Below, one piece after another: positions 46,063-56,014 of a stretch of DNA of 64,000 nt (within the stretch, counting starts at the first letter, position 1; the number at the start of each line of letters is the position of its first letter). Source of the DNA: DASWJZ01 sp963761005 (GTDB lineage Bacteria; Pseudomonadota; Alphaproteobacteria; Rhizobiales; Afifellaceae); contig CAVXFK010000027.1 in the NCBI GenBank assembly GCA_963761005.1, forward strand, positions 434,001 to 498,000. The letters run 5' to 3'. The notes beneath the pieces were generated by a model. That model was not told the DNA's origin. It did not search any database and worked only from the letters and a program-made list of their open reading frames with translations. The translations under genes and the position numbers were made by a program.

Positions 46063-47589
46063 ATGTCGTTCACCTCGCTGCATTTCGCGATTTTCTTTCC
46101 TGTCGTCACGATCCTCTACTTTGTCCTGCCTTTCAGGCTGCGCTGGGTCTGGCTGCTTCTTGCCAGCTACTATTTCTACATGTCGTGGGCGCCCTGGTAC
46201 GTGCTTCTCATACTCTACGTAACCGCCGTCTCTTATGTTGCCGGGATCGTCATTGAGCGAACCGCGACGCGCTTCGCGCGGCGGGGTACGCTTGCCTTTG
46301 CGTGCGCCAATCTCCTTCTGGTGCTCTTCGTCTTCAAATACTTCAACTTCTTCAACGAACAGACGGCGCTTTTCCTGACGGAGCACGGGATCGCCTATAA
46401 GGCGGCACCGCTCAATGTGCTCCTGCCGGTCGGCATCTCCTTCTTCACCTTCCAAGTCATCAGCTACCTCGCCGACGTCTATCGGCGGGAGATGCAGGCG
46501 GAGCGGCATCTCGGGCTCTTCGCCCTCTATGTCGTGCTCTACCCTCAGCTCGTCGCCGGGCCGATCGAGCGCGGCGTCCGCCTGCTGCCGCAGCTGCGAC
46601 AGCTCCTCAACAAAAGTGCGCCGGAATCACTCCTCTTCGACGAGGCGCGCGCGACCGACGGGCTGCGGCTGATCCTGAGAGGGCTCGTGAAGAAGCTTGT
46701 CGTCGCGGACAATCTCGCGCTCTTTGTAGACCAGGTCTACAACGATCCGTCGCGGTTCGGCGGCCTTGCCATGGCCAACGCGACAGTCCTGTTCGGTCTG
46801 CAGATATATTTCGATTTCTCTGCCTATACCGATATTGCCCGCGGCGCAGCCAGGGCCATGGGCATCGATCTCATGGAGAATTTCCGGCGCCCGTATCTCG
46901 CCCGCTCCGTACCGGAGTTCTGGCGGCGCTGGCACATCTCCCTCACTTCCTGGTTCCGCGACTATGTCTACATCCCGCTCGGCGGGAACCGCGTGTCGCG
47001 TGGCCGTTGGTATTTCAATATCTTCACCGTCTTCCTGCTGAGCGGGCTCTGGCACGGCGCCAACTGGACGTTTCTAGTTTGGGGCTGCCTGCACGGCCTC
47101 TATTATTTGCTATCGCACGCCACACAGGGCGTGCGGGCCGCACTGCGGCGCATAACGGGAATTGACAGGTTTCCCCCGCTGCTTGCGGCATGGCAAATAG
47201 TCGCCACGTTTCTGCTCGTCTCTTTCGCTTGGATATTCTTCCGCGCGTCCGACATCTCAACGGCATTCGCCATCGTTGAGTCTGTCTTCAGGGCGCTTTA
47301 CCAAGGCATATTCGAGCTGCCGATCTCCTTCCTGACTAACGACTCCGGGTTCGCCGCACTGGCCGGAGGTGTCGCCAAAGGGATGACGAAGTTCGATGGC
47401 ACCCGCTACTGGCTGACGATTTCCGTGACGGCCGGATTCGCTGCCTGGGAGCTGACGACGGAGCAAAGGGCCGTGAGCTTCGCCGCTTTCTGGACGCCCT
47501 TGCGCTGGCTTGGCTATTACGCCGGCGCTGTCTCAATTCTTCTGCTCGGCCAGATCGGCGCCAAGCAGTTCATTTACTTCCAGTTCTGA
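46063..47589 (+). CDS. MBOAT-family O-acyltransferase (AlgI-like)
   Basis: Membrane-bound O-acyltransferase, 508 residues and intact, with about 11 membrane helices. LLPVGISFFTFQVISYLADVY, AGPIERGVRLLPQL, FWRRWHISLTSWFRDYVYIP and GLWHGANWTFLVWG are the classic AlgI/DltB blocks; the His in GLWHG is the proposed catalytic residue. It passes acetyl or acyl groups from the cytoplasm to a periplasmic glycan acceptor together with an SGNH-type partner, which is the very next gene (six-base gap). The likely effect is O-acetylation of the polysaccharide made by this locus. ATG 46063 is preceded by a weak ribosome site. Confidence 0.93.
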   Translation: MSFTSLHFAIFFPVVTILYFVLPFRLRWVWLLLASYYFYMSWAPWYVLLILYVTAVSYVAGIVIERTATRFARRGTLAFACANLLLVLFVFKYFNFFNEQTALFLTEHGIAYKAAPLNVLLPVGISFFTFQVISYLADVYRREMQAERHLGLFALYVVLYPQLVAGPIERGVRLLPQLRQLLNKSAPESLLFDEARATDGLRLILRGLVKKLVVADNLALFVDQVYNDPSRFGGLAMANATVLFGLQIYFDFSAYTDIARGAARAMGIDLMENFRRPYLARSVPEFWRRWHISLTSWFRDYVYIPLGGNRVSRGRWYFNIFTVFLLSGLWHGANWTFLVWGCLHGLYYLLSHATQGVRAALRRITGIDRFPPLLAAWQIVATFLLVSFAWIFFRASDISTAFAIVESVFRALYQGIFELPISFLTNDSGFAALAGGVAKGMTKFDGTRYWLTISVTAGFAAWELTTEQRAVSFAAFWTPLRWLGYYAGAVSILLLGQIGAKQFIYFQF

Positions 47590-47595
47590 TCCGCC

Positions 47596-48568
47596 GTGCG
47601 CTTCGCGGCAAAGCTCGCAATCTTCTTCGCGCCATTCGTTGCCGCGCAGGCTATTGAGCTCTTTGTCCTGCCGGTTGACTACTTTTCGTTCCGCGTCTGG
47701 GAAGCACTCACCGTTGGCTGGTTCCACCCCGCAGATGGGCCCTTCTATCCGAATCATAAGCTGGTCAAGCGCGAGGGTGCTGACGATCTGGGCTTTCGGG
47801 ATCCGGCACCGAAGACCGTAACGTGGGAGACGGACCAATACGGATTCAGAAACACGCCGCCAGCGGAGGAGCCGGCGCGCTACGACATTGTGGTTGTCGG
47901 CGACTTCGAACGTCGTCGGCTCCTATTTGGATCAAAAGGATACGCTGTCGTCGGTTCTGTCGCGGAAGTGCAAGTGCAGCGTCTACAATTATGGTGGCGC
48001 GTCGAAGCGCCAGCTCTTCGGCGACCTGCGTTTTATCGAATCGCCTCCGCGTGCTTTCGTCGTCGAGTTGCGGGCAGGCGAGTTTTACTTCGCCGACATC
48101 GGCAACTGGGACGAGCTGACGACCGGACTGGTCAGCTACCGATCCCGGCTACCGTCACCGTTCAGCGAGTTGGCCGACCGGGCATTGAAGCAAAACATGC
48201 TGCATTACTGGCGTAGCCGGCTCGACCTTCGACGCCGGGCGGCTCCCGCCGGGGTCGAGTTCTCGGTTGAAGAGCGCGCGCCGCGTATGGTCTCGCAGAT
48301 CCTCGCAATGAAACACGAAGCAGAACGGCGGGGGAGCGATTTCGTGTTCTTCCTGATGCCGGTCGGAGACCGCACGCTCGACCCCGGCATCCGAGAGCTT
48401 CGCAAAGATGGTGTTAAGACGCTCAATTATCCGCCCACTGCTGCGTTCCCGCAGGGTGTCGACATGAGGCGGTACTATCAGGAGAACGATTCGCATTGGC
48501 GCGAGGAATCCGTCGTCAGGGCCGCCGACGGGATACTTGCGCTGCTGGGCTGGCAGGCAGGAGACTGA
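47596..48568 (+). pseudogene. AlgJ/AlgX-like SGNH acyltransferase partner, one frameshift
   Basis: Starts at GTG 47596 with an N-terminal membrane anchor (FFAPFVAAQAIELFVLP), then a tyrosine/phenylalanine-rich region (DQYGFRNTPPAEEP). The frame ends in VVVGD; after removing one extra T near 47905 it reads VVVGDSNVVGSYLDQ, restoring the GDS nucleophile motif of SGNH acyltransferases. The second frame has NYGGASKRQLFGDL, FVVELRAGEF and a final RYYQENDSHWREE with the catalytic Asp-x-x-His-like pair (DSHW). About 323 residues after repair. It partners MBOAT in O-acetylation. Without repair the nucleophile Ser is lost, so the pair would be inactive. Confidence 0.82.
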
Positions 48569-48589
48569 ACCGGCGTATCCTTTGAGAAT

Positions 48590-49816
48590 TCAGCGTGATG
48601 CGGCGGCTGCCAATACCGGTGCGTGCTGCTCTTGCACCAGCAGATTCGCATGGCGGCGCAGGAAGTCGCGGCCGATTCTGGCGGCGGAGCCGTAGCTGTA
48701 GTCCTTCGGCCGAAGCAGGCGTCGGAACGCATCCTGAAGGCGCTCGTCTTCTTCGGTATACGTCACGCGTCCTTCGAGCCGCTCCATCATCTCGATCGTT
48801 AGCTCCCGGATCTCCTCGGCAGAGTTGTCGACGACCCGCAGTCCGCTCTGGTCGAAGCTGGCGGCTTTGAAATATCGCGCGATCCCGGAACGGAACACCT
48901 CCGCAAAGGGCAGAACCTCTCCCTCGGCGTCGGCAATCAGCTTGGGAATCGAAAGATCGTTCGGCCCTACCGAATAGGCAGCTGCCATCGGCGCCATATG
49001 CGCTAGAGCCACGGGAACGCCAAACACGGAGGAAACGAGGAAGAGGCCGGAAGTGTTTCCGAGGAAGAACCTGCAGCTGGCGCAAAGAAGGACATCCATC
49101 CAATCGGAGCGAAGAGGCGAATGGCGATAGTCGATCACCCCTTGCATCGGCTCGAGGGGCGGGCTCGACGGCTCACCCATTCGTACGCACCATCCGCCAT
49201 TTGCGACGATCTCTTTCATGGCCAGCCGGTAGCTGTCGATCGAGCTGTTGCGGTGGAGAAAGACATGGTCGTCTTTGAGCGCGTAGCCGGGCTCGCGCGA
49301 GTGGACGCAGACGAACCACGCGCCTGTGGGGACGCCAAGCTCGCGCAATGCCTCTTCGCCGCGTGTGGCGTGGCTGGCCGTGAGTTTCAGAATGGGCGGG
49401 CGGTCGCCCCAGGCGGCATAGGTGGCGTAGCATTCCGCCGTGGCCCTCGACCGGACGGCATAGCGCCAAACGTCATGCCAGACGGCGGGATGTTTCTTGA
49501 GCGGCTGGAGAAGGGTGGCAAGGAGCCGGTTGGACATCACGGGGAAGAAAGGGCGCCAATAGTCCAACAGGCAGGAGTTGGCTGGCGGGTTCCTTATCAG
49601 GAGTATCCTTCGGATCGGCTCGACACGGCCAAGCTCGATGTCTTTCAGATAGCAATCCGGCTCGATCGCCAAGTGGCCGATGCGGTCTGGAAATGAGACA
49701 CAGAAGAAACGGAGGCCGAGCGCGGCGAGGACCCATGAGAGCGAGCGGTAGAGCGGCCAGAAGAGAATGCGCACAGCCACCGCCGGCGCTTTCCTCAGCT
49801 CTTTTCGGAGAGGCAT
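48590..49816 (-). CDS. TIGR04372-family glycosyltransferase (copy 2, intact)
   Basis: Intact 408-residue relative of the gene at 9.9-11.4 kb. The N-terminus contains a hydrophobic, arginine-flanked segment (LYRSLSWVLAALGLRFF). The family core is AWFVCVHSREPGYAL, YRLAMKEIVANGGWCVRMG, VIDYRHSPLRSDWMDVLLC and FFLGNTSGLFLVSSVFG, matching copy 1 block by block. Family members are presumed glycosyltransferases with a GT-B-like second half. It converges with the SGNH gene (21-base gap) and is the only minus-strand gene between 46 and 53 kb. Because it is intact it serves as an internal template for repairing copy 1. Confidence 0.84.
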   Translation of the reverse strand: MPLRKELRKAPAVAVRILFWPLYRSLSWVLAALGLRFFCVSFPDRIGHLAIEPDCYLKDIELGRVEPIRRILLIRNPPANSCLLDYWRPFFPVMSNRLLATLLQPLKKHPAVWHDVWRYAVRSRATAECYATYAAWGDRPPILKLTASHATRGEEALRELGVPTGAWFVCVHSREPGYALKDDHVFLHRNSSIDSYRLAMKEIVANGGWCVRMGEPSSPPLEPMQGVIDYRHSPLRSDWMDVLLCASCRFFLGNTSGLFLVSSVFGVPVALAHMAPMAAAYSVGPNDLSIPKLIADAEGEVLPFAEVFRSGIARYFKAASFDQSGLRVVDNSAEEIRELTIEMMERLEGRVTYTEEDERLQDAFRRLLRPKDYSYGSAARIGRDFLRRHANLLVQEQHAPVLAAAASR

Positions 49817-50037
49817 TCTATATGCTCTTACGGGCGGAATTCGAAGGGATGGCGCATGGTGACATCAGGAGCAGGCGCGTGACGGGGGTGTCTACAGTGC
49901 CTACGGAAAGCCGGCCGGGCGAAGCGCGGCATTGTATGGACGGGGCCTCCCGTTGTCCACGCGTCGGGGCGCACCGGAGTTGCGAGGCTTTTCGCTAGCC
50001 TTGGGCCACTGATCGTTGCGCTGGAGCGGAGTGAATA

Positions 50038-50811
50038 TTGTTTGGTGAGATCGACGTCACTCTCGTCGCGGCGCGTCGCCCGCAGCTTCTCGAACTGACG
50101 CTCAGGTCATTTCGGCAAAACCTGCTGCGACACCTCCGCGTCCGCCGCCTCTACGTCAACCTCGATCCGATCTGGGGCGACGAGGCCGACGCCGCGGCGG
50201 TCAGGGCGCTGTGCAAGCTCTATTTCGATGATGTGGTCTTCCGCGAGCCGGAGAGGGCGAGCTTTGGCGCCGCGGTCAAATGGGCCTGGGGGCAGGTCGA
50301 GACCGACTGGATTTTACATCTTGAAGACGACTGGTGCCTGCTGTGGCGCATCGACATCGGCCGGCTCTCGCGGGAGCTCGCGCAGGAACGGGTCGCACAG
50401 GTGTCGTTCTGGAACCACTGGAATCACCATAAGGCGTGGCGACACGGCGTCTGGATGCGGAAGTTCTCGACCAGCCCGAGCTTCTACGCCAAGGAGGTCG
50501 CGCACCTCGCTTCGGATTTCCTCGATCCGGGCTTCGACCCCGAGAGACAGCTTTACGACGGGAGGAATCCCAAGCTCGTCGACGCGTTGTCAGCCTATCG
50601 CCACCGCGTGCACGGCTCGCGCCTGTCGCCGCTCTGCATCGCCGACACCGGGCTCCTCTGGCGCCGCGACAGGGGAATCGTGAAGTCGCGCATTGAGGGC
50701 GTCTCCTCGTGGACGGAGCCTGAGCGGCCGCTCGAAGGCGAGAAGTCGCGTTTCATGCTCGATCGTTACGAAAGACGCCTCGCGCTTTCGCGATTCCTGC
50801 CGCGGATCTAG
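50038..50811 (+). CDS. Glycosyltransferase-like protein, GT-A fold
   Basis: Intact 257-residue protein from TTG 50038 (GGAG eight to ten bases upstream). VTLVAARRPQLLELTLRSF is a GT2-like first strand; FGAAVKWAWGQVETDWILH and LHLEDDWCLL contain the DD metal site; FSTSPSFYAKEVAHLASDF and GSRLSPLCIADTGLLWRRD follow. No membrane helix. It resembles small unclassified transferases in glycan loci. Start uncertain: no ATG lies in the first 60 residues in frame. Preceded by about 220 bases without genes and followed after 150 bases by the ABC exporter. Donor and acceptor unknown. Confidence 0.75.
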   Translation: MFGEIDVTLVAARRPQLLELTLRSFRQNLLRHLRVRRLYVNLDPIWGDEADAAAVRALCKLYFDDVVFREPERASFGAAVKWAWGQVETDWILHLEDDWCLLWRIDIGRLSRELAQERVAQVSFWNHWNHHKAWRHGVWMRKFSTSPSFYAKEVAHLASDFLDPGFDPERQLYDGRNPKLVDALSAYRHRVHGSRLSPLCIADTGLLWRRDRGIVKSRIEGVSSWTEPERPLEGEKSRFMLDRYERRLALSRFLPRI

Positions 50812-50961
50812 TCACCCACGACGCTCGGTCGATCAGCTTCGGGGGCCACAAAGTCGGGTTAAGGTCTCGGATCAATTCCGTTGACTTGCCAGGGCCTCAT
50901 GGGATTAAAGCCAGACGCCGCAGGGTGTTGGATTGAGAGCCTCACGGGGCCTTAGGTTGGG

Positions 50962-52879
50962 ATGAGCGGCGGAGCTGGGAACGAACCGATCATGCTTAAG
51001 CGATCGCCTTCCCGAGAGAGAACGGCTCCGAAGAGCAGCAAGGCGCTCAACGGATTTTCTTTCGATGCGCAAGCGTACGAAGACGTTCCGGCGTGGCCGC
51101 TCTTCTTACGGATCGTCCGCGAGTGCATCAAGCCACACTGGGGTCTCTTTACAATCTCGGCCGTGACGATGGCGATCTCCTCTGCCACTTCCGGCATCAT
51201 ACCGATTCTGTTGCAGCGAATGGGCGACGATGTCTTCGTCAGCAAGAGCAAGGCCCTGCTCTTCGCTTTGCCACTTGCGATGGTTGGCATCATCACCGTC
51301 CGCGCGCTGTGCGGATGGATAGGGTCGGTCGTTGACGCTTCTCTCAGCACGAAGATCGTGGCCGAGCTTCGCTTCCGAATGTTCGATACGATTGCGGCGG
51401 CGGATCTCGCTTGGATTCAGGGATTTCCTTCTGGCCGCTTCGTATCCGCATGCATCAACGACGTAGGTGCTGTGAATGCCGCCGGCACCGGGATAATTAC
51501 GGGCCTCTTCAGGAATGGTCTGACATTTGTTTTTGTCTTCTCCGCCATGTTCTACCTCGATTGGCGGATGAGCCTCGTTGTTTTGATCGGCGCTCCTGTA
51601 GCGGTCTTAAATCTCAACAAGCAGAAGAAGCGCATCAAGCGGGCCTCCGGCCTGACCTACCAGGAGTCGGGCAATCTCAGTAGCCGACTGACGCAAACGC
51701 TTCTGAGCATGCGCGTCGTGAAGGCCTACGGTCAGGAGACGGCGGAGACGATGCATCTTCGTCGGGTGGTCCGCAGTCTGCGCAAGTACGCCATGAGAGC
51801 AACGCGCGCCGGAGCCTCCGTCGGACCTGTCTGGGATATCGGGATCGGCTTTGGCGTCGCCGCGGCGCTCTTCTACGGCGGCTGGCAGGGCATCTATGGA
51901 ACCGTCACGCTCGGGCACTTCATGGGCTTCATTGCCGCTGCCCTGATCGTCGTCCAGCCTTTAAAGGCGCTCTCCGGAATTCAGACGACCTTGATTCAAG
52001 GCCTCATTGCTGCCGCGCGCGTCTTCGCGGTGATCGATTACCCGTCGCACGTGACCGAGAAGCCGGGCGCCAAGCCGCTGCCGATCACAGGCGGCGCCAT
52101 CAGCTTTCGCAACGTCGACTTCGGCTACGAAGAAGGCCGCCTGGTCCTCTCGGATTTCAATCTGGAGATTCCCGCCGGCAAGAAGGTCGCGCTCGTCGGC
52201 CCGAGCGGCGCAGGCAAGAGCACGGTACTCAATCTCATCCTGCGCTTTTTCGATCCGGACGAGGGATCGGTTTCCATCGACGGTCACAACGTCCGAGACG
52301 CGACGATCGCAAGTGTTCGCGGCGCTATGGCGCTGCTGACGCAGGATCCGGTCTTGTTCGATGAGCCGATCGCCACGAATATCCGCTATGGCTCGGAGGG
52401 AGCGAGCGACGGAGGCGATGATGGCCGCCGCGGAAGCGGCTGCGGCACACGATTTCATCACGCGATTGCCGAAGGGTTATGAAACGCGCGTTGGCGAAGC
52501 CGGCAACCGCCTTTCAGGCGGCGAGCGCCAGCGCATAGCCTTCGCCCGCGCGATGCTGCGCGACAGCCCGATAATCCTGCTGGACGAGCCGACGAGTTCG
52601 CTCGATGCGGAATCGGAGGCGAAGGTTCAGGAGGCGATGAGTCGGTTGCTCACCGGGCGGACCGTCGTAATGATCGCGCATCGTCTCGCCACCGTGCAGC
52701 GGGCCGATAAGATTTGCTACATGGAGCATGGTCAGGTGCTCGAGTCCGGCACGCACTCTGAATTGATTGCACTTGGCGGCAAATACGCACGACTCGTCGA
52801 AAAGCAATTTCTCGTCGATGAGCGGCAAAGGACGGTAACAGGGCAAAGCCAGTCGCTGGCGTCGGCGTCACTCCGGTAG
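50962..52879 (+). pseudogene. MsbA-type ABC exporter (fused membrane and ATPase), one frameshift
   Basis: Half-transporter with fused domains, about 638 residues after repair. Six membrane helices span about residues 55-330. The ATPase has VALVGPSGAGKSTVLNLILR (Walker A), LLTQDPVLFDE (Q-loop), NRLSGGERQRIAFARAM (signature), IILLDEPTSSLDAESE (Walker B) and MIAHRLATV (H-loop). The frame changes near 52408 with an extra base, leaving the signature and Walker B in the second frame. Related exporters flip lipid A, lipid-linked oligosaccharides or polymers across the inner membrane. As the only exporter in the locus it is the best candidate for moving the glycan or its lipid carrier. Confidence 0.88.
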
Positions 52880-52905
52880 CGGTCCTTGCAGGCTCTCGTT
52901 TCGCT

Positions 52906-52939
52906 GGCGGGCAACGGCGCCAATCGCACCGCCTTTTTT
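52906..52939 (+). terminator. Possible rho-independent terminator after the ABC exporter
   Basis: GGCGG and CCGCC can pair around a 17-base loop and are followed directly by six T residues. It lies about 30 bases past the exporter stop. The stem is short, so support is modest. Confidence 0.35.
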
Positions 52940-52982
52940 GAATAGCATTGTGACTCCACTGTCTTCGAGAATGTCTTGCGGT

Positions 52983-53411
52983 CTATGCAGAATTGGCTCC
53001 ATCTGATGAGTTACCAAGCCTGAGGCCCTCCAGGATTAAGAATCCCATTTCGTCGTCACCCGAAGCACGCCAAAGCGATAGCGCGAGGACGAACGGATCG
53101 ACCCCGTGCTGCTTCCAGAACGCGAGCTCCTGATTCTGATGCTGCGCTGCTTCGTCGAGGATGTGGTGCTCAAGGCAAAGCGGCGTGGTCCAGCTGTCGT
53201 CGGGCTTCTGCCCGATCCCGGTTGCGAGCTTTCCATGGCGCGGTGACGCGGCGCGAAGATGCGCCGCATGGATGCCGCCCTGCTTGCCGCAGATGCGCAA
53301 GGGAAGGTGCGGATCCATTTCAGGTGGAGGTCGGAACGCGGCGCGGGCGGCGGAACCGCGAACTCGCGGTGAAGGCCGTGTTAGGACGAGCTGAATCTTG
53401 TGGGCGCGCAC
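52983..53411 (-). pseudogene. Phage DUF968/HNH-like protein, frameshifted
   Basis: C-terminal part reads clearly: CGKQGGIHAAHLRAA, KLATGIGQKPDDSWTTPLCL, EHHILDEAAQHQNQELAFW and HGVDPFVLALSLWRASGDDE. This Cys/His pattern with WTTPLC and a HH pair matches the DUF968 / HNH-like nuclease family of phages. The preceding SDLHLKWIRTFPCA sits in another frame, joined by an indel near 53292, and the N-terminus needs another near 53330. The proposed start is GTG 53411, but this is uncertain. It is the last gene of the phage-like block. The extra 70 codons on the same frame upstream belong to the Bet gene. Confidence 0.65.
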
Positions 53412-54484
53412 GTCAACACCTCTGCGATCCGGATCCGTCGTAGAGATTGCACGCTCCCTGAGCACCGGGCTGACGCCAGGGTCGACCAATCGCGCCGCGC
53501 TCGGATTTGGCGAGCGGGCTTCGATCACCTTCTTCAGCTCGAGCGCATCGGTCGGCGACTTGCGCCCAGAAGAAGCGGAGCGCCTCGCGGTTCGCTTCCG
53601 CCCAGTTGCGCTCACTTCATCGCTCGACCGACCTTCCGCGGCGAGCCAGGCGAGCACCCGGTCGGCGAACGCTCCAATTCGGAACGTTCTCAAGCGCCCA
53701 ACCGCCCAAGGAGACGGTGATGCGAGTCCTTGCCGGCGATCGCGCGAAGGCGCTGCTCTTCCCGCTCGCGTTCGACGATCTCCGAGGCGGCGCGATCCTC
53801 GACCTTGGCGCGGTCGAGCTCCTCTTCGGCATAAAGCGCGCCGAACTGATCCGGCCAGCCGGCGCGAAGCGCTTGCATCGTCGCGCACTTCGACAGCATC
53901 AGCCGAGGCATTTTCCTCCATTTGCCGCTGTCGATCGAGAATTTGGTTGCCGGTCCTTCGCCAGCCAAGTGCGAGGTCCTCCTCCCATTCGTCCTTGATC
54001 GGCGCGAACTCGTCCCAATAGGCCTCTCCGACGACCGGGAACCATTCGCCCTCCGTGTCCTGCTGGAAGAGCGTCACGCGTGCCAAGACCAGGCCGAGCG
54101 GATTGGTCGGCCCCTTCTTGCGCCGGTTCTCGACGAACTTGGTCGGTTCGCTCGCCGGCCGATAGTTGCCGGAGCGCTGCGCAATCATCCGCTGCCCGTC
54201 GATGCCGATGACGATCACCATGCGGCGTTTGTCGGTAGTCCTTGCCGAAGACGAGCGGCATGATCTGGCGGCGGAAGGGATCGAGGCCGTAGCGTTCCGC
54301 TGCCTCGATGAAGAGATCGAACTCTTCGTTGCTGCAATCGCTCGCGACGGTCCTGCGGATCAGATCGAGCTGATGCGGCCTGAAGCCGCGGATGGCGCGT
54401 CCGCCGGAACGCCCGCGCGTGACGGCAGATGCCAGCTCACGCCCGATCAGCGGGCAACACTCTGTCAGATCGCGCGAGCATCAT
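53412..54484 (-). pseudogene. bet: Phage recombination protein Bet (RecT family), multiple frameshifts
   Basis: Single-strand annealing protein, badly broken. Pieces in order: RGFRPHQLDLIRRTVASD, YGLDPFRRQIMPLVFGKDY, then MVIVIGIDGQRMIAQRSGNY and GEWFPVVGEAYWDEFAPIK, then KWRKMPRLMLSKCATMQAL with AGWPDQFGALYAEEEL, and a C-terminus GAFADRVLAWLAAEG and SPTDALELKKVIEA. Each piece is in a different register; shifts lie near 54475, 54234, 53945, 53735, 53690 and 53570-53600, most being one extra base. Bet normally anneals DNA ends with a partner exonuclease, none of which is seen here. ATG 54484 overlaps the Gp157 stop. The right end of the gene near 53412-53440 is approximate. Confidence 0.75.
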
Positions 54485-55073
54485 GCCCTCCGGACCTGCA
54501 GCGAGAAGCCGCCATTATCGAGCATCGCGCCTGGGATTGGCGCTATTGCCGCAAGCGCCCGCGCCCGTTCTTCCACATCGTCGAGCGAGGATGCAAAGGC
54601 CGTCTTCATTTCGCGCGTCTGCAAGGCTTCCTTGAGGGCGGCCTTGTCGAGCTTCGGCGGGGGAGGTGGTTGCGGCACGAAGAACTCTGAAGGGATATCG
54701 GCTTCCGAGGTGACGATGACGTCGATCGGAAGCTTTCTGAGCGTGAGCGTCGCGGTCGGTCGCCTGAGCCTCTGCTGCTCGGCTACCGCCATCGCCTGCT
54801 CGATCAAGCCGCGAAACTGCCGGACCCGCTCTTCCATCGCCCTTCGCCGGGCGGAGAACTGCCCTTCCTTCTCCTTGAGGCCCGGAGATCAACACTTCGG
54901 TCTCGTCGATTTCCGCCAAGAGCCGTGTCGATTGCCTCAAAGAGGTTGGTCTCGCCCTCCAACATGTCGGCAAGGAGCGACAGATCGTCTTCCGGGATCA
55001 GCTCCCGCATGCCGGCAAGGAAACTCTTCGCAGCTTCAATTTCGCGACGTACGCGATACTCCTGTTCAATCAT
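54481..55073 (-). pseudogene. Siphovirus Gp157-like protein, two frameshifts
   Basis: Helical phage protein of about 197 residues after repair. From ATG 55073 (GGAG six bases upstream) it reads EQEYRVRREIEAAKSFLAG, then LSLLADMLEGETNLFEAID; an extra base near 54924 leads to LLAEIDETEVLISG, and another near 54881 to GLKEKEGQFSARRRAMEE. The second half LTLRKLPIDVIVTSEADIP and VPQPPPPPKLDKAALKEAL is highly typical of Gp157. The function of Gp157 is not settled; it is linked to phage resistance and host takeover in streptococcal siphophages. The coiled-coil middle is consistent with the family. Its stop overlaps the bet start. Confidence 0.78.
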
Positions 55074-55315
55074 CGCTTGCTCCAATTATTCGAGCCAAAA
55101 CAGGCATTTGCCTCCTCTCCACATCGCTCCACAGCCTAGCGGAAGCCAGTGGAACATCGGCGGGTCGCGCTGGAACCAGAGACTGCAGTTAATGGGTGGC
55201 GTCCAAGCAGATCGGGCCGACAACCCGGGGCGGCAGGAGGTTCTGCCGCGGCCGTCTTCGCAACCTTCCGATGCCAGTCGGCGGGCCGGCGTCATTTGCA
55301 CAAAGAGGCGAAGCG

Positions 55316-55750
55316 TCACGCTTTGCTTTTCGGCCTGGTTCCTTTTGCCGTGGCATGCGAACTCGCCGGCTTGCCGAGCCGGTAAACGCTCTCGCCCGAT
55401 TTGGTTCTTTGGCGGGCGATCCGATAGCCGCGTTTGCGCAACCGTGTCAGGGCCGCTCGTGTCGTGTGCGGCTGCCAGCCGGTGGCTTTCGTCAACGCGC
55501 TAATCGAGGCGCCCGACTTCCGCCCGACGAGGATCACGATCGTGGCAAGTTTCGTGTTGGGCTTGGCGGAGCGAAGTTCGGGGGTATCCGACTCCAGGAA
55601 GGGAAACTCGGGCGGAACGTTTCCGACGCGCCCAGTCTGTTCCGGCCGGCGGCTTCGTTTGCGTGATCGCTCATCGGCGCCTTCACGCTGCTGGATGACC
55701 CTTTCTGCCCTGGAGCCAAGTAAATTCCGGCGCCAGTTTTCATGAGACAT
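55316..55750 (-). CDS. DUF3489-domain protein (winged-helix-like)
   Basis: The C-terminal 80 residues are a DUF3489 domain: TKLATIVILVGRKSGASISA, LTKATGWQPHTTRAALT and RLRKRGYRIARQRTKSG ESVYRL, together a small helix-turn-helix-like fold presumed to bind DNA. The domain is common in alphaproteobacterial phage-like cassettes. ATG 55750 begins a 144-residue protein whose first 55 residues are basic and low-complexity. A MSDHANE start exists in another register, so an N-terminal frameshift cannot be excluded. It is separated by about 240 bases from Gp157 and 265 bases from the terminase. Confidence 0.72.
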   Translation of the reverse strand: MSHENWRRNLLGSRAERVIQQREGADERSRKRSRRPEQTGRVGNVPPEFPFLESDTPELRSAKPNTKLATIVILVGRKSGASISALTKATGWQPHTTRAALTRLRKRGYRIARQRTKSGESVYRLGKPASSHATAKGTRPKSKA

Positions 55751-56014
55751 ACTCAAGCGGTTACATCCCAAGCTTCGCCGGCTTCTTGGGGATGGCAGAC
55801 CGAAGGAACTCGCGAGTTGCGATGACAAAGGCATCGAGCGAGGTCCAGCGACCGGTGTCGCCCAAAGCCAAACTATATCTCGGATCTCGAGCGGGATGTG
55901 TGCAATTCCGACCGTTGTCCTAAGAGAACTGGTCCCGCCGCCGACGTCTTGGCATCAGCGTTGATCGCGCACGCGGAGTAGCTTCGCTCGCGGCCGCATA
56001 GGAAAGCTTGGCAG

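Noticed and set aside
52983..54221. A single 412-residue protein on the minus strand
   Set aside because: Only its ends match families (Bet at one end, DUF968 at the other); the middle is out-of-frame Bet sequence. It is an artefact of indels joining two genes.
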